64,000 nucleotides of DNA, taken from the NCBI GenBank assembly GCA_009823395.1, contig CM020515.1, positions 4,499,989 through 4,563,988 of the forward strand, written 5' to 3'. This DNA comes from Thamnaconus septentrionalis. Its lineage: Eukaryota; Chordata; Actinopteri; Tetraodontiformes; Monacanthidae. The first letter of the stretch is position 1, and every line of letters starts with the position of its first letter. Below, one piece after another: positions 36,300-49,039 of this stretch. Both the position numbers and the translations under genes were made by a program. Below the pieces are notes generated by a model. That model ran no database searches and was not told the origin of the DNA. It was given only the letters and a program-made list of their open reading frames with translations.

Positions 36300-36720
36300 G
36301 GTTTTATATGGAAAAACATTCCTGGTGTTCAGCTCGGCTCCAGCGAAACCTGGTGCTTATTTTCAGTGCCCTAAATTGATAGCAAATGTGAGGAAAGATC
36401 CCTCCTCTCTCTCCCCCCACCCCCACCGCCGCCGCCACCTCCTTCTCCTCCTCCTCCTCCCTTTTTGGCACTAGCAGCGAGGATACGTGGAACATTTTCG
36501 TGACCATATTGAACCCTGGGGTTTTATGTTTTTCAAGGTGTTCCTCCTTTATATTCGACTGCATGTGTTTTTGTTGAATTTCCAGGGAGAGAAAGTCCAC
36601 AGCCTGGGAGTCTCCTTGAGAGCAGCACTGAGTCATAGACTTTTTGTTTTTCAATAAGCCCCCCACAGCACCGTGGAAACCAAACCTGGTTAGCCTCAGC
36701 TGTCTTTACCCATAATTCAA
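36300..36720. promoter_or_regulatory. Candidate conserved non-coding element
   Basis: Unique blocks (CCTAAATTGATAGCAAATG, CGTGACCATATTGAACCC, AATTTCCAGGGAGAG, GGAAACCAAACCTGG, CCCATAATTCAACG) flank a C-rich (CCT)n tract at 36430-36463. Called on texture. Confidence 0.33.
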
Positions 36721-37538
36721 CGATCCCCGCGTGTTTGTTTTTTCTTTTGCCCCCCCTCCCCCTCCTCCCTCCCTCCCTCCCGCTCTTTCGCTCTCCTTTT
36801 CTGACTCTGTAATTGAAACCCCTGCAACTGCAACCTTCATTTTGATCCAGCCAAGCGGAGTTCTGCTGGACCGAAACGCTCCCCATTGTTGCGGATGTGC
36901 GGCTGGGAGGGGGAACGGAGGCCTTGTCGGCAGAGACGATTTTCGATTGTAAAACAATGGAAAGAAAAGCCAGTCGCTCCCCCCCTATTTTTTTGGTCAT
37001 CCGACTTTCGTTTTTTTGTTTTTTTTTTTTAATTTAAAACAAAAGATTTCTGCACGACAGGATAGCATGTAAACTAATAAAACCCCCGCCGACTCCACTA
37101 GTGAAAACAGGCATTGATTAACCTCAATTGAAGTCGCAATACCGAGGACAGCGTGTGCTCGCACAGTGCAGGTGGTCGACGTAGAACAGACGGTAACTGT
37201 GCAGGGTTGACGTGATTTGCGTCTAATAGTAAATAATCTTTTTCTGCAAATACAATTTTCAGCCAACAACGACTAAATGTTGAAGTGTGAAAGTGAAAAA
37301 CCACAGAACTATGTTTTCCCAAAACTGACATGCAAGTTTCTCATCTCAGCTGTATTACTTTTTAGCCTCTTGGGTGCAGCAGAGAAGAAACTCGCCATAT
37401 CGGCCGCAACGTACGGTCGCTTGAAAGCTGATACAACGAACCAGCGAACATTTACTTAACAACAATAATTGCTCATCTGGAGTCGCGTTTACAGGCACCG
37501 GGAGGATGGAAAGAACCAATGGGCTGTTCACTTTCACT

Positions 37539-37541
<3 letters not shown>

Positions 37542-37580
<39 letters not shown>
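37542..37580. repeat. (CT)n microsatellite
   Basis: About 19 CT units. Confidence 0.96.
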
Positions 37581-37582
<2 letters not shown>

Positions 37583-37739
37583 AACTCTTGGGGAAAATAC
37601 CTCACTCTTTAGATGCTAAATGTTCCAATATGTTCACTCGCTAGTCTCTCACCGTTGAGGGCCTGCGGTTTCCATGTCGTTTTGGAGAACAGCTGACTGC
37701 TGCGACTCAAAATTAACTACTTAGATAATGAGTAGTGGT

Positions 37740-37920
37740 TGGAGACGCTGAAACTTCTCACAGACCTTGAAGGATTGAACGTATTCAGAACTTCCTGGAC
37801 ATTCAACGCATTTAAAAAGCCTGTGGAGAGGTCCTTGGAAACCCTGTCACTGCAAAAATATTTATTAGGACGCCTTTAAAATTCAGCGCTTGACAGCAGC
37901 GTATTTCACAACCGAGTTTG
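37740..37920. promoter_or_regulatory. Candidate conserved non-coding element
   Basis: Unique sequence with AACGCATTTAAAAAGCC, GCAAAAATATTTATTAGG and CCTTTAAAATTCAGCG. No repeats or exon signals. Called on texture. Confidence 0.3.
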
Positions 37921-38289
37921 ATTTTGGATCCTTTGTGGCGTCTGGAGGCCAATATTTACTTGCTGCAAATTTTGAGCCATCGGGGAGGGAGGAGGGGGGC
38001 TTGCGGAGGGGATGGTGCCGGGTAGGTGGTGGTTGTTGAGCTCTGCTCGAACGGAGAGCCAGGCCTGCATGTTTGCATTGGCCAAATTTCAGCATTCCAC
38101 ATGTCTTTGTGATTTTCAGCTCCCTGACCTCAGGAGACCCTCCAAGCTACTGTAAGTTATACTCGCACCAGGAGCGCAGACGGGATCAGGAAGGAGCGGC
38201 GAGTATCGGTTCTTGGGCTGCTTTTGGGGAAAAAAAAAAAAAAACGAGGGGGGTTTGGCGGGGAAGGGGCAGGTATAATTAAAAAAACA

Positions 38290-38870
38290 GGCCAAACTGC
38301 AGCCGTTGCCACGACAAATCAACTTTATGAGCTGGTGACTGCTGTAAATTTTCTAAACTGATAATCACAGGCCTTCGCTTGGAGGAAATGAAGGGGATGG
38401 GGGGTGGGGGGGTCTGTTGGAGGTATAGGAAATAAAAGTTGTTTAAGTGCAGCTCTTAAACAGCGCCATGGAATTCTGGGGAATTCAATCAATCAATCCA
38501 TTTGAAAAGTTTTAAAACGGCAACGGTCCGCCGACGTCCAAAAGGATATGACGCTAATATTTACAAGGTGCTAATGAAGCTAAACGAGGTGCTAATTGCA
38601 CGCTAATGCCTCCCGACTGGTGGAGGACCCTGTCCAATATCGGAAACACATTAACTGCCTATACAGGAGGACTGACCCACCCCGCTGCATGTCGGCACAA
38701 CGCTGCGAGGAAACCAGCGTGTGTCCTGCCGCGCCGCTTGCATTAGCCTGATTGCTCCAGCTGGCCCATGGCGGCGTTTAATGACTCCTGCGCGCCGAAC
38801 CCCCATTCCCCCCGATAAATTGAGAAATGTGGAGGCGCACCTGAGTGAACAAGACGGCGCGATAAGCCGA
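38290..38870. promoter_or_regulatory. Candidate conserved non-coding element block
   Basis: Mostly unique sequence. It contains AACTGATAATCACAGGCC, GGGGAATTCAATCAATCAATCC, repeated GCTAATG/GCTAATTGC motifs at 38570-38607, CTTGCATTAGCCTGATTGC and GCGTTTAATGACTCC. No coding match. Among the strongest regulatory-looking stretches here. Confidence 0.4.
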
Positions 38871-40690
38871 GTCCAACGTGAGCGGGGGAGATACGTGCGC
38901 TCGAGAGGGGAGAGGTGCGCGCGCAAGATTAGGCGGAGGTGGGTGGGGTGATGCGGGTGAGCGGATGGAGGGTTGAGGAGCGGGGGGGGGGGGGGCAGCT
39001 CACAGGCAAATTAAAGAACAAGTGGCGCCTCGGGGGAAGATCAGAAACAGGATTTACCTGATGCTGTCACCCGGTGACTCGCTTCACTCATTTCCCCGAA
39101 GATGCCGCAGGACCCAAACTCCCAAAGACCTCGTTAATTAAGGTGCCGACGCGCGCGACACTCCAGCGTGTGCGCGGCAGAAACCGCAAGATCTTTCTAC
39201 ACAGCTCGTCTTTTATTAAAAAATATCAGACGCAGCTGCCTTTACCTACCTCATCACTTCTCATAAACAAAAAGTAAACTCGTAAAGTGGCCTCCGACTT
39301 CCTCATATGCACATGTTGGAGCAGAGCGGAGAAGTCTGCAGAATATCCACCCAATTACTTCGCGCTGTAACCGCTGGCCCGGAGGGGGAAGCCGAGCTAA
39401 CTCGCGTCCTCCGCTCCACTCTGGTTATTTACTTTGGTTGGCAGACTGATAAATTGCGATGGGCGCGAAGCACACAGAGGACGGACGCAGAGAGGAGGGA
39501 AACAAAGGCGAGGTGGGGGGCTCGTTAGCGGATCGCTGCCGGATGTCGTCCGCCGCGCTTGTTTACCGACCGAGACGGAAACCTTTCGGCCGCATATTAG
39601 CGAGGTTTGGAACTCACAGCGCAGCAGCGGCGGTGGCCCGAGTTCAAACCTCTGCAAACATCTACTGTGTCTCTCCCGCCTCCCCAAACACCCTCCTAAA
39701 TCCAGCCTCTGCCCCAGAGACGTGACAGGATGGCTTGCGCACTGCAAACAAACAGCCGCCGTCCCGTTGCAGTGGGAAGAAAGATGGATGTGGGTTTGGA
39801 CGGAGGGATGGAGTGGAAAGTGGGGAGGGCGGAGAGGGGGGAGAGAGAGGGAGAGAGGGAAAGGAAAGAAAGTCGGGAGGGAGGCAGAGCCAGAGAGCGA
39901 AAGTTGTCATAAAACGACAATAATAAGAAGCCTCAGTGCCACCCAGTGACCACATCAAGGCAGCTGTAATGACAGGCTGTGCCGAACACATGTCCGCATG
40001 AGAAAGGGAGTGTGTGTGTGTGTTTGTGTGCTGCGCGTGTTGCACCCTTCTGTGCGGCACTGAAAAAAAAAAAAAAAAAAGAAAAAAGGCAGAGTTAAAC
40101 AAGTGATATTATTCTCAGCGTGCGCACATGCACAGTCCGTCACGCAGACCGCAAAGCAGCCGTCTGGCTGGAGGCGCGCGGACGCACCAGGCCATTCATT
40201 TAGAAATTCCCTGGACTCGTTTCTTTTACGGAAGCGGGCCGGGCCGTGCAATAAGTGCGCTCCGTGTTGGTTCGAGATACAAATCGAATGGAACCGTCAA
40301 ACTTGAGTTAAGCAATACGCTGGAAAGTCACGGTGACTCCGTGTTTCATTTGGACAATTGCCGTTAGCTTTTTCTTGGCGCTGCCGTCTCAAGCAAGACA
40401 CCAAACATCGGACTTGTACCGGGCGAAACGAACGGACTCATCTGTCACGGAAAATATTAGACGGCATCTCATTATTAAGGCAATCAATCAAAGGGAAATG
40501 CAGCGTATCCCACAGATTCGGGTTTCATCCTTGATTGCGGGGTGGAGGTGGCTATACGACGTATACTGGCGTCTGACAGTATTGGCCTTCGATTAATCGA
40601 TTAATCCATATGATCCAGATCCATGTGAGTATTGCAAAAAAGGTATTCCATACAATTGTGGAGAAATGAAAAGGGGGAATTGCCTTCAAT
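38871..40690. other. No gene seen; mixed sequence with purine and A tracts
   Basis: G-runs (38981-38996), purine-rich DNA (39780-39900) and a poly-A tract (40064-40088). A GATTAATCGATTAATCC fragment at 40592-40608 recalls the ends of the element at 24511 but is too short to call. Confidence 0.45.
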
Positions 40691-40935
40691 TCCCAACATC
40701 CGTCAAACGTGGGCAACACGGTCGTTAACCGCGCAATGCCGCCAGCTAATTACTTCATTATTTGGATGATAAAGGGCAATGGCATCGCTCAGCTCGGTGT
40801 TTCTGTTGGAGAACCCACAGTGCACCCGGGGCAGCTCTGCCAGAGGCGTGCCCCTGCCGAGTCGGCGTGCGTGCCGCCGCAGCGCATTCAGTGAGCGCTC
40901 AGAGGAGCGTGTGGAGACACGCTTCAAATTAATTC
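40691..40935. promoter_or_regulatory. Candidate conserved non-coding element
   Basis: Unique sequence with GCCAGCTAATTACTTCATTA, TTTGGATGATAAAGGGC and a CpG-bearing right half (GCGTGCGTGCCGCCGCAGCG). A homeodomain-type TAATTA core is present. Called on texture. Confidence 0.4.
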
Positions 40936-41057
40936 AAAAGTTGTAACGGGCACAGAAAACGTGTCTGACTCACGGCCTGCATCCACTAGGCGCACGGCAA
41001 AGGCCAACCAGGAAATAGGTAAGCATGGGAAAGAGTGGGGATTCTTCCAAGTATGTG

Positions 41058-41346
41058 TAGGGCTGGGTACCAAACTTCCAAACAACTTGAGGCCCGAGCG
41101 AAACAGTCTGATCTGATTGAATATCGAAAAATTGATATTCTTTCGGACCCCAATTATCTTCATGACTTGAAGGAAATCCTAATTTGAATCACCAGTGAAA
41201 TGGAAAGTTAGTCTTTCGGTGTAAAGAAAATGCATTTTTGTTGTTGTTCAAATTGGTTATCACTGGCATCATTCTGGAACCCGCATTGAAACCAAGGTAT
41301 TGAAATTGGCACTGAATCAAGAATTTCTGAGTGACATCCAGCCCTA
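41058..41346. mobile_element. Non-autonomous hAT-like element
   Basis: A 289-bp element with inverted ends TAGGGCTGGGTACC and CATCCAGCCCTA, and approximate 8-bp flanks AGTATGTG (41050-41057) and AGTATCTT (41347-41354), six of eight matching. No open frame. Confidence 0.75.
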
Positions 41347-42213
41347 AGTATCTTACAATACAAAGTAGGTGTCGAGACAGAAATCAGTCCAAAATGTGTT
41401 GCAATGCTCTTGAACGCTTGATAGCTGCTTGTTTATATCCTTGAGGTTAGGCGTGATCAGACATGCGCAGTCTCTCGGTGTATTTAGGAATTTCCACTTT
41501 CATTAAAACAATGATCTGTCTTTGTGCTTGAGGATAAACTGCTGATACCGCAGTAAAATGAGTAGGTAAAAGCAGAATAGATGCATCTAGTTCTCTTCAA
41601 CCACTTTAATATTCAAATTGCTTTGGTTTTTTTTGTGTATTTGAAGTTGGCTTTATCTTTCAATGGAGCAAGGTCCATGTTTTATTTTGAAACGGCAAGA
41701 GTATATATAATGTTTAGGGTAAAGTCCTCCTTATCTTATAAGATATTTCATGTCACTACATCCAATGGGGGATGTTGTGTCAGCTGCAGCCACAACATAT
41801 GTTTGGTTCAAGTAGTTCCGCCATATGACAAAAAGGTCACAACCACCGGCGCCAAGGAACGTCTCTCCAAGCAAAACGCAAGCAAGTCCAAATCAAAATG
41901 AGCCACGTTTCACCCCTAAGTGTGATGAACAGGGTGCGTAGGACAAGGCTGCTCACAAGAGCAGCTGTGGACACGACCGCCAAAGCACGCAGCATAAGGT
42001 CTGACGGCGGGGCTGAGCACAGGAACGAAAAAACTCTGTTCTTTTTCGCAAACACCTTACAGGGGAAGAGGTGGGCGGGGGGAGTGTGACCACAAAAGAG
42101 GCTCTGTGTTCAGCAAAAAGGTCCAGTAAGGACACATCCACTGAGAGCACGGGTAAGTCGGAAAGAGAGACAGAGTGAAGGGAACTTTAACAACTTCCAT
42201 GAATCAGGATGGG

Positions 42214-42216
<3 letters not shown>
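41347..42216. other. No gene seen; unique sequence
   Basis: AT-leaning unique sequence. The open frame at 41581-41901 has no recognisable domain. Confidence 0.5.

Positions 42217-42261
<45 letters not shown>
42217..42261. repeat. (AT)n microsatellite
   Basis: About 22 AT units followed by poly-T, potentially cruciform-forming. Confidence 0.97.
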
Positions 42262-42270
<9 letters not shown>

Positions 42271-42879
42271 TTTATCCCCCATCTGGATATAAAATAAGCC
42301 ACAGTTACCTCATTACAAATATAAAAGAAAAAGAAAATGATGTGGTTGAGGAAATAAATGGGGATGGAGGGTATGTTTTAATGCCAAAGAAGACAAATGC
42401 CGGCCAAATCAAAAGTTGCAAGAAATTTCTTGAGAACGAAATTGGCAAAATCTCAGAAATCGAAATCAGTGTGTACTTAATGTGCGTGTTCATCAGTCAT
42501 AGCTAAAGCAATAAGCTACCAATGTCAACAATGTATTATTATTTACTAGATATTTACTTTCCACACACATCTACTAAATTCAACTGTTCAAGCTTTTAAA
42601 ATGGTTTCATGTTTCATGTTAAGAACCAATGAGCCTATAATTGATTTTGACCATGCAGTCATTATCTAAGGGTCACGCAACAAAACAAGTCACGTAAGTG
42701 GTAGTTTTTTTTCCTTTCCTTTTTAAATTCTCAAAAAAAAAAAAATGCTTTTGAACGGTAACTGAGAAACATCTGGCTTCCCAATTTATGGTTTTTGAAA
42801 GAAAAAATAAATCAATTGGCCGCAATGTCCAAGGACCTGTGTCGCTGGGCTGTCGATATATCTGGCCTTGACTTTTACT

Positions 42880-43085
42880 ACTCAGCTCAACAATTTTGCG
42901 TACAGTTGTTCTGAATATAGCTAAATACAGCCAAGTGCAAGACCTGACAGCTACTTTGACGACAATTCCGTCAGGCACCAACAGAACAGCAACCCTTCAG
43001 CTTAATTCAGTCATTATCCCTGTCATGAGGATTCCCCATCGCTGCCTAGATTTTGTAAGTTCAGATTTCAAAACAATCAGCTAAT
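42880..43085. promoter_or_regulatory. Candidate conserved non-coding element
   Basis: Unique sequence with ATATAGCTAAATACAGCC, CTTCAGCTTAATTCAGTC and CATTATCCCTGTCATGAGG. No repeats. Called on texture. Confidence 0.33.
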
Positions 43086-43865
43086 CATCAGAGAAAAAAG
43101 TAGTTTTACGTTTTTCAAAAGAAAACAACTTGCAGTCTTGCATGTGTAGTTTGGTTCCACCCTAGATGGAGGTGGAGGAAATCATGGGAACATTCCTGAA
43201 GCTTTTCAGTCAGTGTGAATAGTATCTCGTTAAGAGTCCATTTTACAGCCAGGACCAGGCGGACAGTAAACTCTGATGAAAGGCATAGAAACAACAATAA
43301 ATGTGCAGGCAAGGCAAAAAAAAAAAAAGAAAAAAAGAAGAGAGTGAGGGTAAGAGAAAAAAGAAATCGGAATGAGAGATGCTTTCGGGGCCAAAGCCAC
43401 AGATAAAAATCTGACCGCGGAATGAAGGCCAGATTGCTTTAATTCACTCTCATCTCAAGTATTTCTTTTTATCTGCAGAGCGGGAGAGAGAGCGTGGCAA
43501 AGACAAGCTTCCACCCCTTCTGCTTCCAACCCCGCCCGCCCACACCTCTCCGCTACCAGATTTACTGCTCTTAAATTGTTTGCCCTCTGCTTTTAATGGC
43601 CATCTCTGGATCATCAGCTCTTAAAATAAACACGGAGGCTAGGATTACACACTTGCAGGGACTCGCTGCAACCCTCCTCTCTCTTTACCTTGCTTCTGTC
43701 CTGTGTTGCCTTTGTATGTTCGGGCTGCCCGTGGAGAGGCTTTGTGGAGAGGCTTGCGTTGAGGCTCAAGTGCCGGCTCAAAAACAGGGTGGTCTACGTC
43801 CAACAATAAGTCAATCAAAACAGTAACTGTTGCCTCCACTGCTACCAATAAGAGGAATGTTTTAA
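43086..43865. other. No gene seen; A-rich tract and unique sequence
   Basis: An A-rich tract at 43317-43340. The 43410-43480 part (GATTGCTTTAATTCACTC) may be functional but is short. Confidence 0.45.
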
Positions 43866-44229
43866 GGTCCAGTGTGCAAAATATGACTTAATTTATGATT
43901 TTTATATTGGCAAAAGCATATGCCCATAAATACATTAAAAAAAGTGTTTACTCACAGTACAATAAAAGTAATTTTTGGTTTTCCTACCCACATTGTAGAA
44001 CGGTTCTTATTTATATATGAAAAAATACATAGATCAAGGGTCTTGCTCCCAGCGCAGGCCACCATAGTTCACTGTCAAGCTCGGGAGAGGGACTTAGGGA
44101 CTTAGAGTCCCTCCCCAAAGGGCACGGAGTCCCTAAAGGGACTTAAGTGAAGAAGCACTGCAATCTAAAATGTAACCACTTGGTTTTGTGGTTTCTACTT
44201 CAAAATCTCCAAATGTTACACACTTAACC
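43866..44229. mobile_element. Palindromic DNA transposon remnant, TTTAA-flanked
   Basis: A 364-bp element with inverted ends GGTCCAGTGTGCAAAAT and ATGTTACACACTTAACC, flanked by TTTAA at 43861-43865 and 44230-44234. The centre (44090-44150) holds complementary GGGACTTAGGGACTTAG and GAGTCCCTAAAGGGACTTAAG-like segments that could fold as a hairpin. No transposase. The AT-only 5-bp flank leaves the superfamily open (piggyBac-like TTAA or another). Confidence 0.65.
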
Positions 44230-44234
44230 TTTAA

Positions 44235-45385
44235 AGGAAATTAAAGTCTCTGCTACTATAACAGTCAAGTTCCCATGGCCATAAAAAGGATTATGAATCA
44301 GTTTTGACACCATGTGACTATCAGTCCACTGTCTACACCCAGTCAGGAACCGGTACGATGGACCTATTTGTGTTCCGGCTTACCTTTTCCTCCAATGGTT
44401 ATCCCGATTCGCATGTCGCAAGTGTGTGCATACAAATGTGGTCGCCCTCTCTTTAAAACAACACGCTGGGCCCTCAGGCCTCAGGTGCGAATGGGGGTTC
44501 AGGTGCCACGTGAGTGCAGACAGGACAGCCCATATGCTCTGCAGCAGGCAGCGTTTGTTGTTGCCTGGCCTGCTTCTGCGGCGCACATGAGAGCGCGTGG
44601 ATGAAGGCGTAAACACGCTGCAAGCACGCACGCACACAAAGACCAACCTCAAAAACACAACTTCACACACTTGGAGAGGGCCACTGGGAATGTAGACTTA
44701 GGGGAGTGAAGGAGAGTGCTTATTTTTTGAATGACGGGTTGGTTGGGTTCAGCTAATGCTTAGGGACGGTCAACGTGTGAATTTAGAGTGACTAAATGAT
44801 CTAGTTGTTGACAAAAGCCTCGGGTCTGCCTCAACAAACTGAAAAATGAAGGTAGTTCATATCCAAATGTGGTGCTTACTTTCTATTTTAGTGTTTCACA
44901 ATGTCCAAAGGGTCTTTCAGACTTCCTCACGTCTCTGCAACATCTTGAACTCATACTTGCTTTGTCATTCGGTTATTATGTGGTGTGATAATTGGAAACA
45001 ACCAAACAACTCCGAAATTTTTTTTTTTTTTTTTTTAAATGGCAATTCCAACACAAGTAGACAAGATTTTTGTTGAATATAATAAACTGCCATTCAATCA
45101 TTGGATAATATGTTTTGGTAGACCTTTGACATGAACGTTTCCTTGTCATTTTTCCCCCCCCTTCTACAAACAGTTTAAGACGAGTATTTAAATTACAGAG
45201 TCCAAGCACACAATGCTGTTCCCTGTTGTGAGTCCTTTTTCTTTTTGGGGGCCTTCCCTGCTTTTAGAAGGACGAGACGTATCAGAGCTGCCATCTTAAC
45301 GTGCACCAGAAGCTCCTTAATAAAACTCACGTGTTTGCTCCAAGGTCCGAGCTTAAGTCCGGCGAAATGTGTGAATTGCATTAGG
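44235..45385. other. No gene seen; unique sequence with poly-T
   Basis: A poly-T tract at 45019-45037 and a C-run at 45153-45161. No exon was recognised. Confidence 0.5.
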
Positions 45386-45389
45386 GGGG

Positions 45390-45560
45390 TCTGTTCTAAA
45401 ATTACAGTTTGACATTTTAATATGTCTCACTTGGTTCGCCTCCAACGACAAGTGTTTCATATATCCAGAAATAGCGTGCCGTAATGCCCGGAAAATGTAA
45501 TATCCTTCTGTTTCTCGGAGGAATATGAATTACCCCTTTGAAGTCGAGGTCGGCATCTGA
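45390..45560. promoter_or_regulatory. Candidate conserved non-coding element
   Basis: Unique sequence with TTTGACATTTTAATATGTC, TTTCATATATCCAGAAATAG and GGAATATGAATTACCCC. Called on texture. Confidence 0.35.
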
Positions 45561-46033
45561 CGGAGCGCCTAATGTGAAGCAGCTACCTGTGCTAGTTCTT
45601 TGTCTGAGCGGGGCCTCGCGCCGACGGGGCTGTAGGCTTCCGCCGAGGCCGCTACGTAGGCTACGGAGTGGAAGCGCTGCGAACCGCTTCCTTTGGCAGG
45701 GATCCGCGCCTTTGATGCCCACACGGCCCAGAGAGTGCGTGGCCGAAGGCGCTGCCAAGCAAGGCCGGCCACTGACGCTCCTTGGAAATCGCCCAGGAGA
45801 GGTGCGAGCGACTTCCAGTCCGACCGGACGACGATTTTATCGACGCGGTAACTGGAGGGAGGCGCCGGGTCTGAGACTGAGCCAATTTATCGTTTCCACA
45901 GAGGCACAGAGAACTAGATTGTTTCTGATTCCGACGCGGTGTCTTAATGGCGCAATGTTAAAATCTTAAATTGTAATATCCTTTTTTTCTTACTCTCCTC
46001 CAAATTTTGACTGGAGAAAGGAGCCACACATAA

Positions 46034-46039
46034 ACACAC

Positions 46040-46105
<66 letters not shown>
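46034..46105. repeat. (CA)n microsatellite
   Basis: About 33 CA units ending in poly-A. Confidence 0.97.
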
Positions 46106-46109
<4 letters not shown>

Positions 46110-46139
46110 AAGGTGTTGTTCCTCCAGCTTTTTTGGGCG

Positions 46140-46270
46140 GGGGGGAAAATTTATGCGTCTGGGCTGCCAATGAGAATTCAAATGAGTCTGAAATTATAGA
46201 CGAGAGAGTTGAGCTCCGGCAGTTATAATGAGAATGTTACCATCCAGAACTGTGCCTGTGAAACGGAGCT
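46140..46270. promoter_or_regulatory. Candidate conserved non-coding element
   Basis: Unique sequence with AGAATTCAAATGAGTC, GAAATTATAGACG and GCAGTTATAATGAGAATG. Called on texture. Confidence 0.3.
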
Positions 46271-47180
46271 GGCCATCCACATGAAAAGCAAAACAGACGG
46301 GAGAAAGCCGGAGAACGTGTCAGGTGAATTAGTGATATTTTTCTTTTTGAGCTGGAGCCCAGACCTGGATGGGAGGACTGGCCAGGGGGAAGAGTCCGCT
46401 CAGAACGAATGGACGGAGGACGCCGCGATGAAGGAGGGAGCTGTGCCTCTGCTAAGGAAACGTGTGACGAGCGGAAATCGAACCTCAAATTACTGAATAA
46501 ACATGAAAAAAAGAGAAACATTTCAGACGGATAGAAAAAAACGATGTGAATGCAGCCTTTGAAGGAGCTGAAGAAAACCATCTCGTCGTCGTCGCACTCG
46601 TCGAGTCTCCCCCTCGCGCGACTTGTCGCTCGCAAGAAAAACACGCTCTCCTTTATTCCCTCCAACTGCTCGCTCAAAGTGTAAATCCCTCTCTTCATGT
46701 CTTTGTCCCCGACGCCGCCTTGAGCGGCGCGCTTGCCGCTCAGCTGCTCGGAGAAAGAGAGAAGCGGCGAGTTTAACTTATTTACCCACCTCCCTCCGCC
46801 CAACCCATTAATTGCAGCGACAAACGCAAAAGAAGAGGTCGGAATTTAGCGGCCGGCCGGTTTACACCCACCTTCCCTTGAGGATCATCTCTCAAGGCTT
46901 TTGTTTTAATTCCCGTGAGCGGCAGCGGCGGCGCAGGAGAAATAGGAGCGAGTGAACATAGAGACAAAAAAAAAAAACACCTTGTGATTGAAATAAAAAA
47001 AAAATCTACTTTTTGACTGCTGTTTAATGAATAAGGTAAAAAGAAATAGAAATTTTTTTTTTTTTTTTGGGGGGGAAGGATGAACAAATATTGAACGCAC
47101 CCCACAGCTAGCGTCTTTCTCCCCGTGCCCTTGCTCGGCACTGGGAACAGTGCCCCCCCACACGGCCGCCCCCACCCACT
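46271..47180. other. No gene seen; mixed sequence with A/T tracts
   Basis: A/T homopolymers at 46964-46977, 46995-47005 and 47054-47069. Otherwise unique, with no coding match. Confidence 0.5.
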
Positions 47181-47184
47181 CCCC

Positions 47185-47420
47185 CGCGACCCCATATATT
47201 CACTCTGTTATTTCAGGGAACAAAAGTAGGGCTCTCGAGGCCACGGGGTGGGCGCATGAAAAGGAAGAAAGGAGTCCTGCTCCTGCTCCTGCCTGAATGG
47301 AGGCCTTTCACACTTAGAGAGGCCTGTTTACTCTCCCCCAATAATGGCTCTAATTTTATGATCATTATTGAGTAATCCCGGCCACCCCCAACGTCAAGCG
47401 TTTAGCACTTCCTCCTATGG
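47185..47420. promoter_or_regulatory. Candidate conserved non-coding element
   Basis: Unique sequence with TATTCACTCTGTTATTTCAG, AATAATGGCTCTAATTTTATG and ATCATTATTGAGTAATCC. A CTGCTC tandem lies at 47277-47292. Called on texture. Confidence 0.36.
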
Positions 47421-49030
47421 TCGCGCGCTCTCAGCAGTCTCGGGGCCACCCCCACCCAACCCTGCCCCCGCTTCCGAGGGCCCCGAGTTCGCCGCCGCCC
47501 CTCTCGCGATTAAAAAGTCCGGAAATTTTGGGGAAATAAAAAATGGAGTAAAAATTCTTTTTTTTTTTTGCTTCCTCTCCCCCCACGCTGGGGAATCGTT
47601 TCCTTTCTTCCGCCTGGCGACGAGCCTTGGCTTCTCCTCCATTTTGTGTCGGACCTGAATCCACCGCAGCTCCGCACGACGAGCCAGCGCGGAATGTTTT
47701 CGGGAATGAAGAAGACGAGGGGAAAATACCGTAAAAACAAAACAAAAAAAAAACCTGAACGGGTCTGGTGAAGGGATTTCGGTGAAATTTCACCAGAGCC
47801 ACGTCTTAAAATAAGAGCTCGGAGCTTTTTCGCCTGATTCTCCTTCTCCTTCTCCTCCTCCTCCTTCTTCTTCTTCTTCTCCTGGTTCTGGCAAAGCGCG
47901 GGAGCAGCGGCCCGGGCGAAGGAGGGACGCGTCGAGGGGGGAAGACGTGTTAAGCGAAAAACAAGGATGCGGAGGGTGGGGGGGGGATGTTAAAAATGAG
48001 AGAGGAAGAAAAGGATCAGAAGGAGAGAAGTTGGCAGAGACTGTGTCGGGTTTCTTTTATTTTTTTTAAAAAAGCTGGCACCCCCCCTACCCACCCACCC
48101 CCCCAACGAACAGAGACTGCAGACTCGGGTGCCAAGCGCTGCCAAGCAGCCCCACTAGCCTGAATATCTGCCCTGCCTCTCCCTTTGTCTGCACCGTGGC
48201 ATTCGGCATCATCTTTATTCTACGCCTCTCTGTTTCGCTTTATATCGCCGCTTCATATCTGCGGCGGGCAATTTTTTTTATTTTTTTTTTTCTTAACCGT
48301 CAAATTACAAAATTTAAGAAAAAAGAAAAAAAACGCAACAAAAAAACGGCGAAAAAAACCCCAAACAAAACAAAATCAACGGGAGACATTTGTGCGTGAG
48401 ATTATTAGCCGCTCATTTGGAGGATTTTTTTTTTTTTTGAGGGAGGCGGGGTTTGTTTTTGATATAAGAGGATTTTGTTAATGCACGCGTATGTAATTGA
48501 GAATTTCCAAAAAAAAATAAAATAAAAAAAATACTAAACTGGCAGCTGTGCGCTGCGGCCCCCCCGGTTCCACGTCAGGAGGAACTGGCCGGATTACAGG
48601 GCGGCAGCGAACGCAGCGCCGGCGAAAATGCTCCACATTGACACGTTTTCTTTTCCTCCTTTTCTTTCCCCTCATTTTTAAAAAAATAAAAAACCCGCTC
48701 GTCACCTTTTACGCTAGTCCTGCTCCTCTTCACCCCTTCAGTGAGAGCGGCGGAGCCGAGCCGGGCCGAGCCGAGCCAAGACACCTCTCACATGCAGCGG
48801 AATGGAATGAAAGAGGCGTTTAAGGGGCAGACGACGACTGGTGTTCATTCGAACACAAGCTGAAAGGAAACACGGGAACCTACATGCGTCTATGTTGGCT
48901 CCATGTTGGTTCAAAAAAACAGGCACAAGGCAAACGAGAAAAACAAAAACGAGGCGTCTTATTTCATTTATTTTGCTCGCATGTGTTTCGCGTGTAACTG
49001 ACGTCGTTTTCAATTTGTTCGTCTGCAAAA
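47421..49030. other. No gene seen; C-rich, A/T tracts, CTT/CTC repeat
   Basis: A pyrimidine triplet run at 47839-47882, A/T-rich DNA at 48268-48372 and T-rich DNA at 48427-48439. CCGAG-type tandem copies at 48750-48778. No exon was recognised. Confidence 0.5.
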
Positions 49031-49039
49031 CGTCGGCTG

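Noticed and set aside
40592..40608. GATTAATCGATTAATCC as another hAT insertion
   Set aside because: Only one short terminus-like motif is present, with no matching partner end or target duplication nearby.
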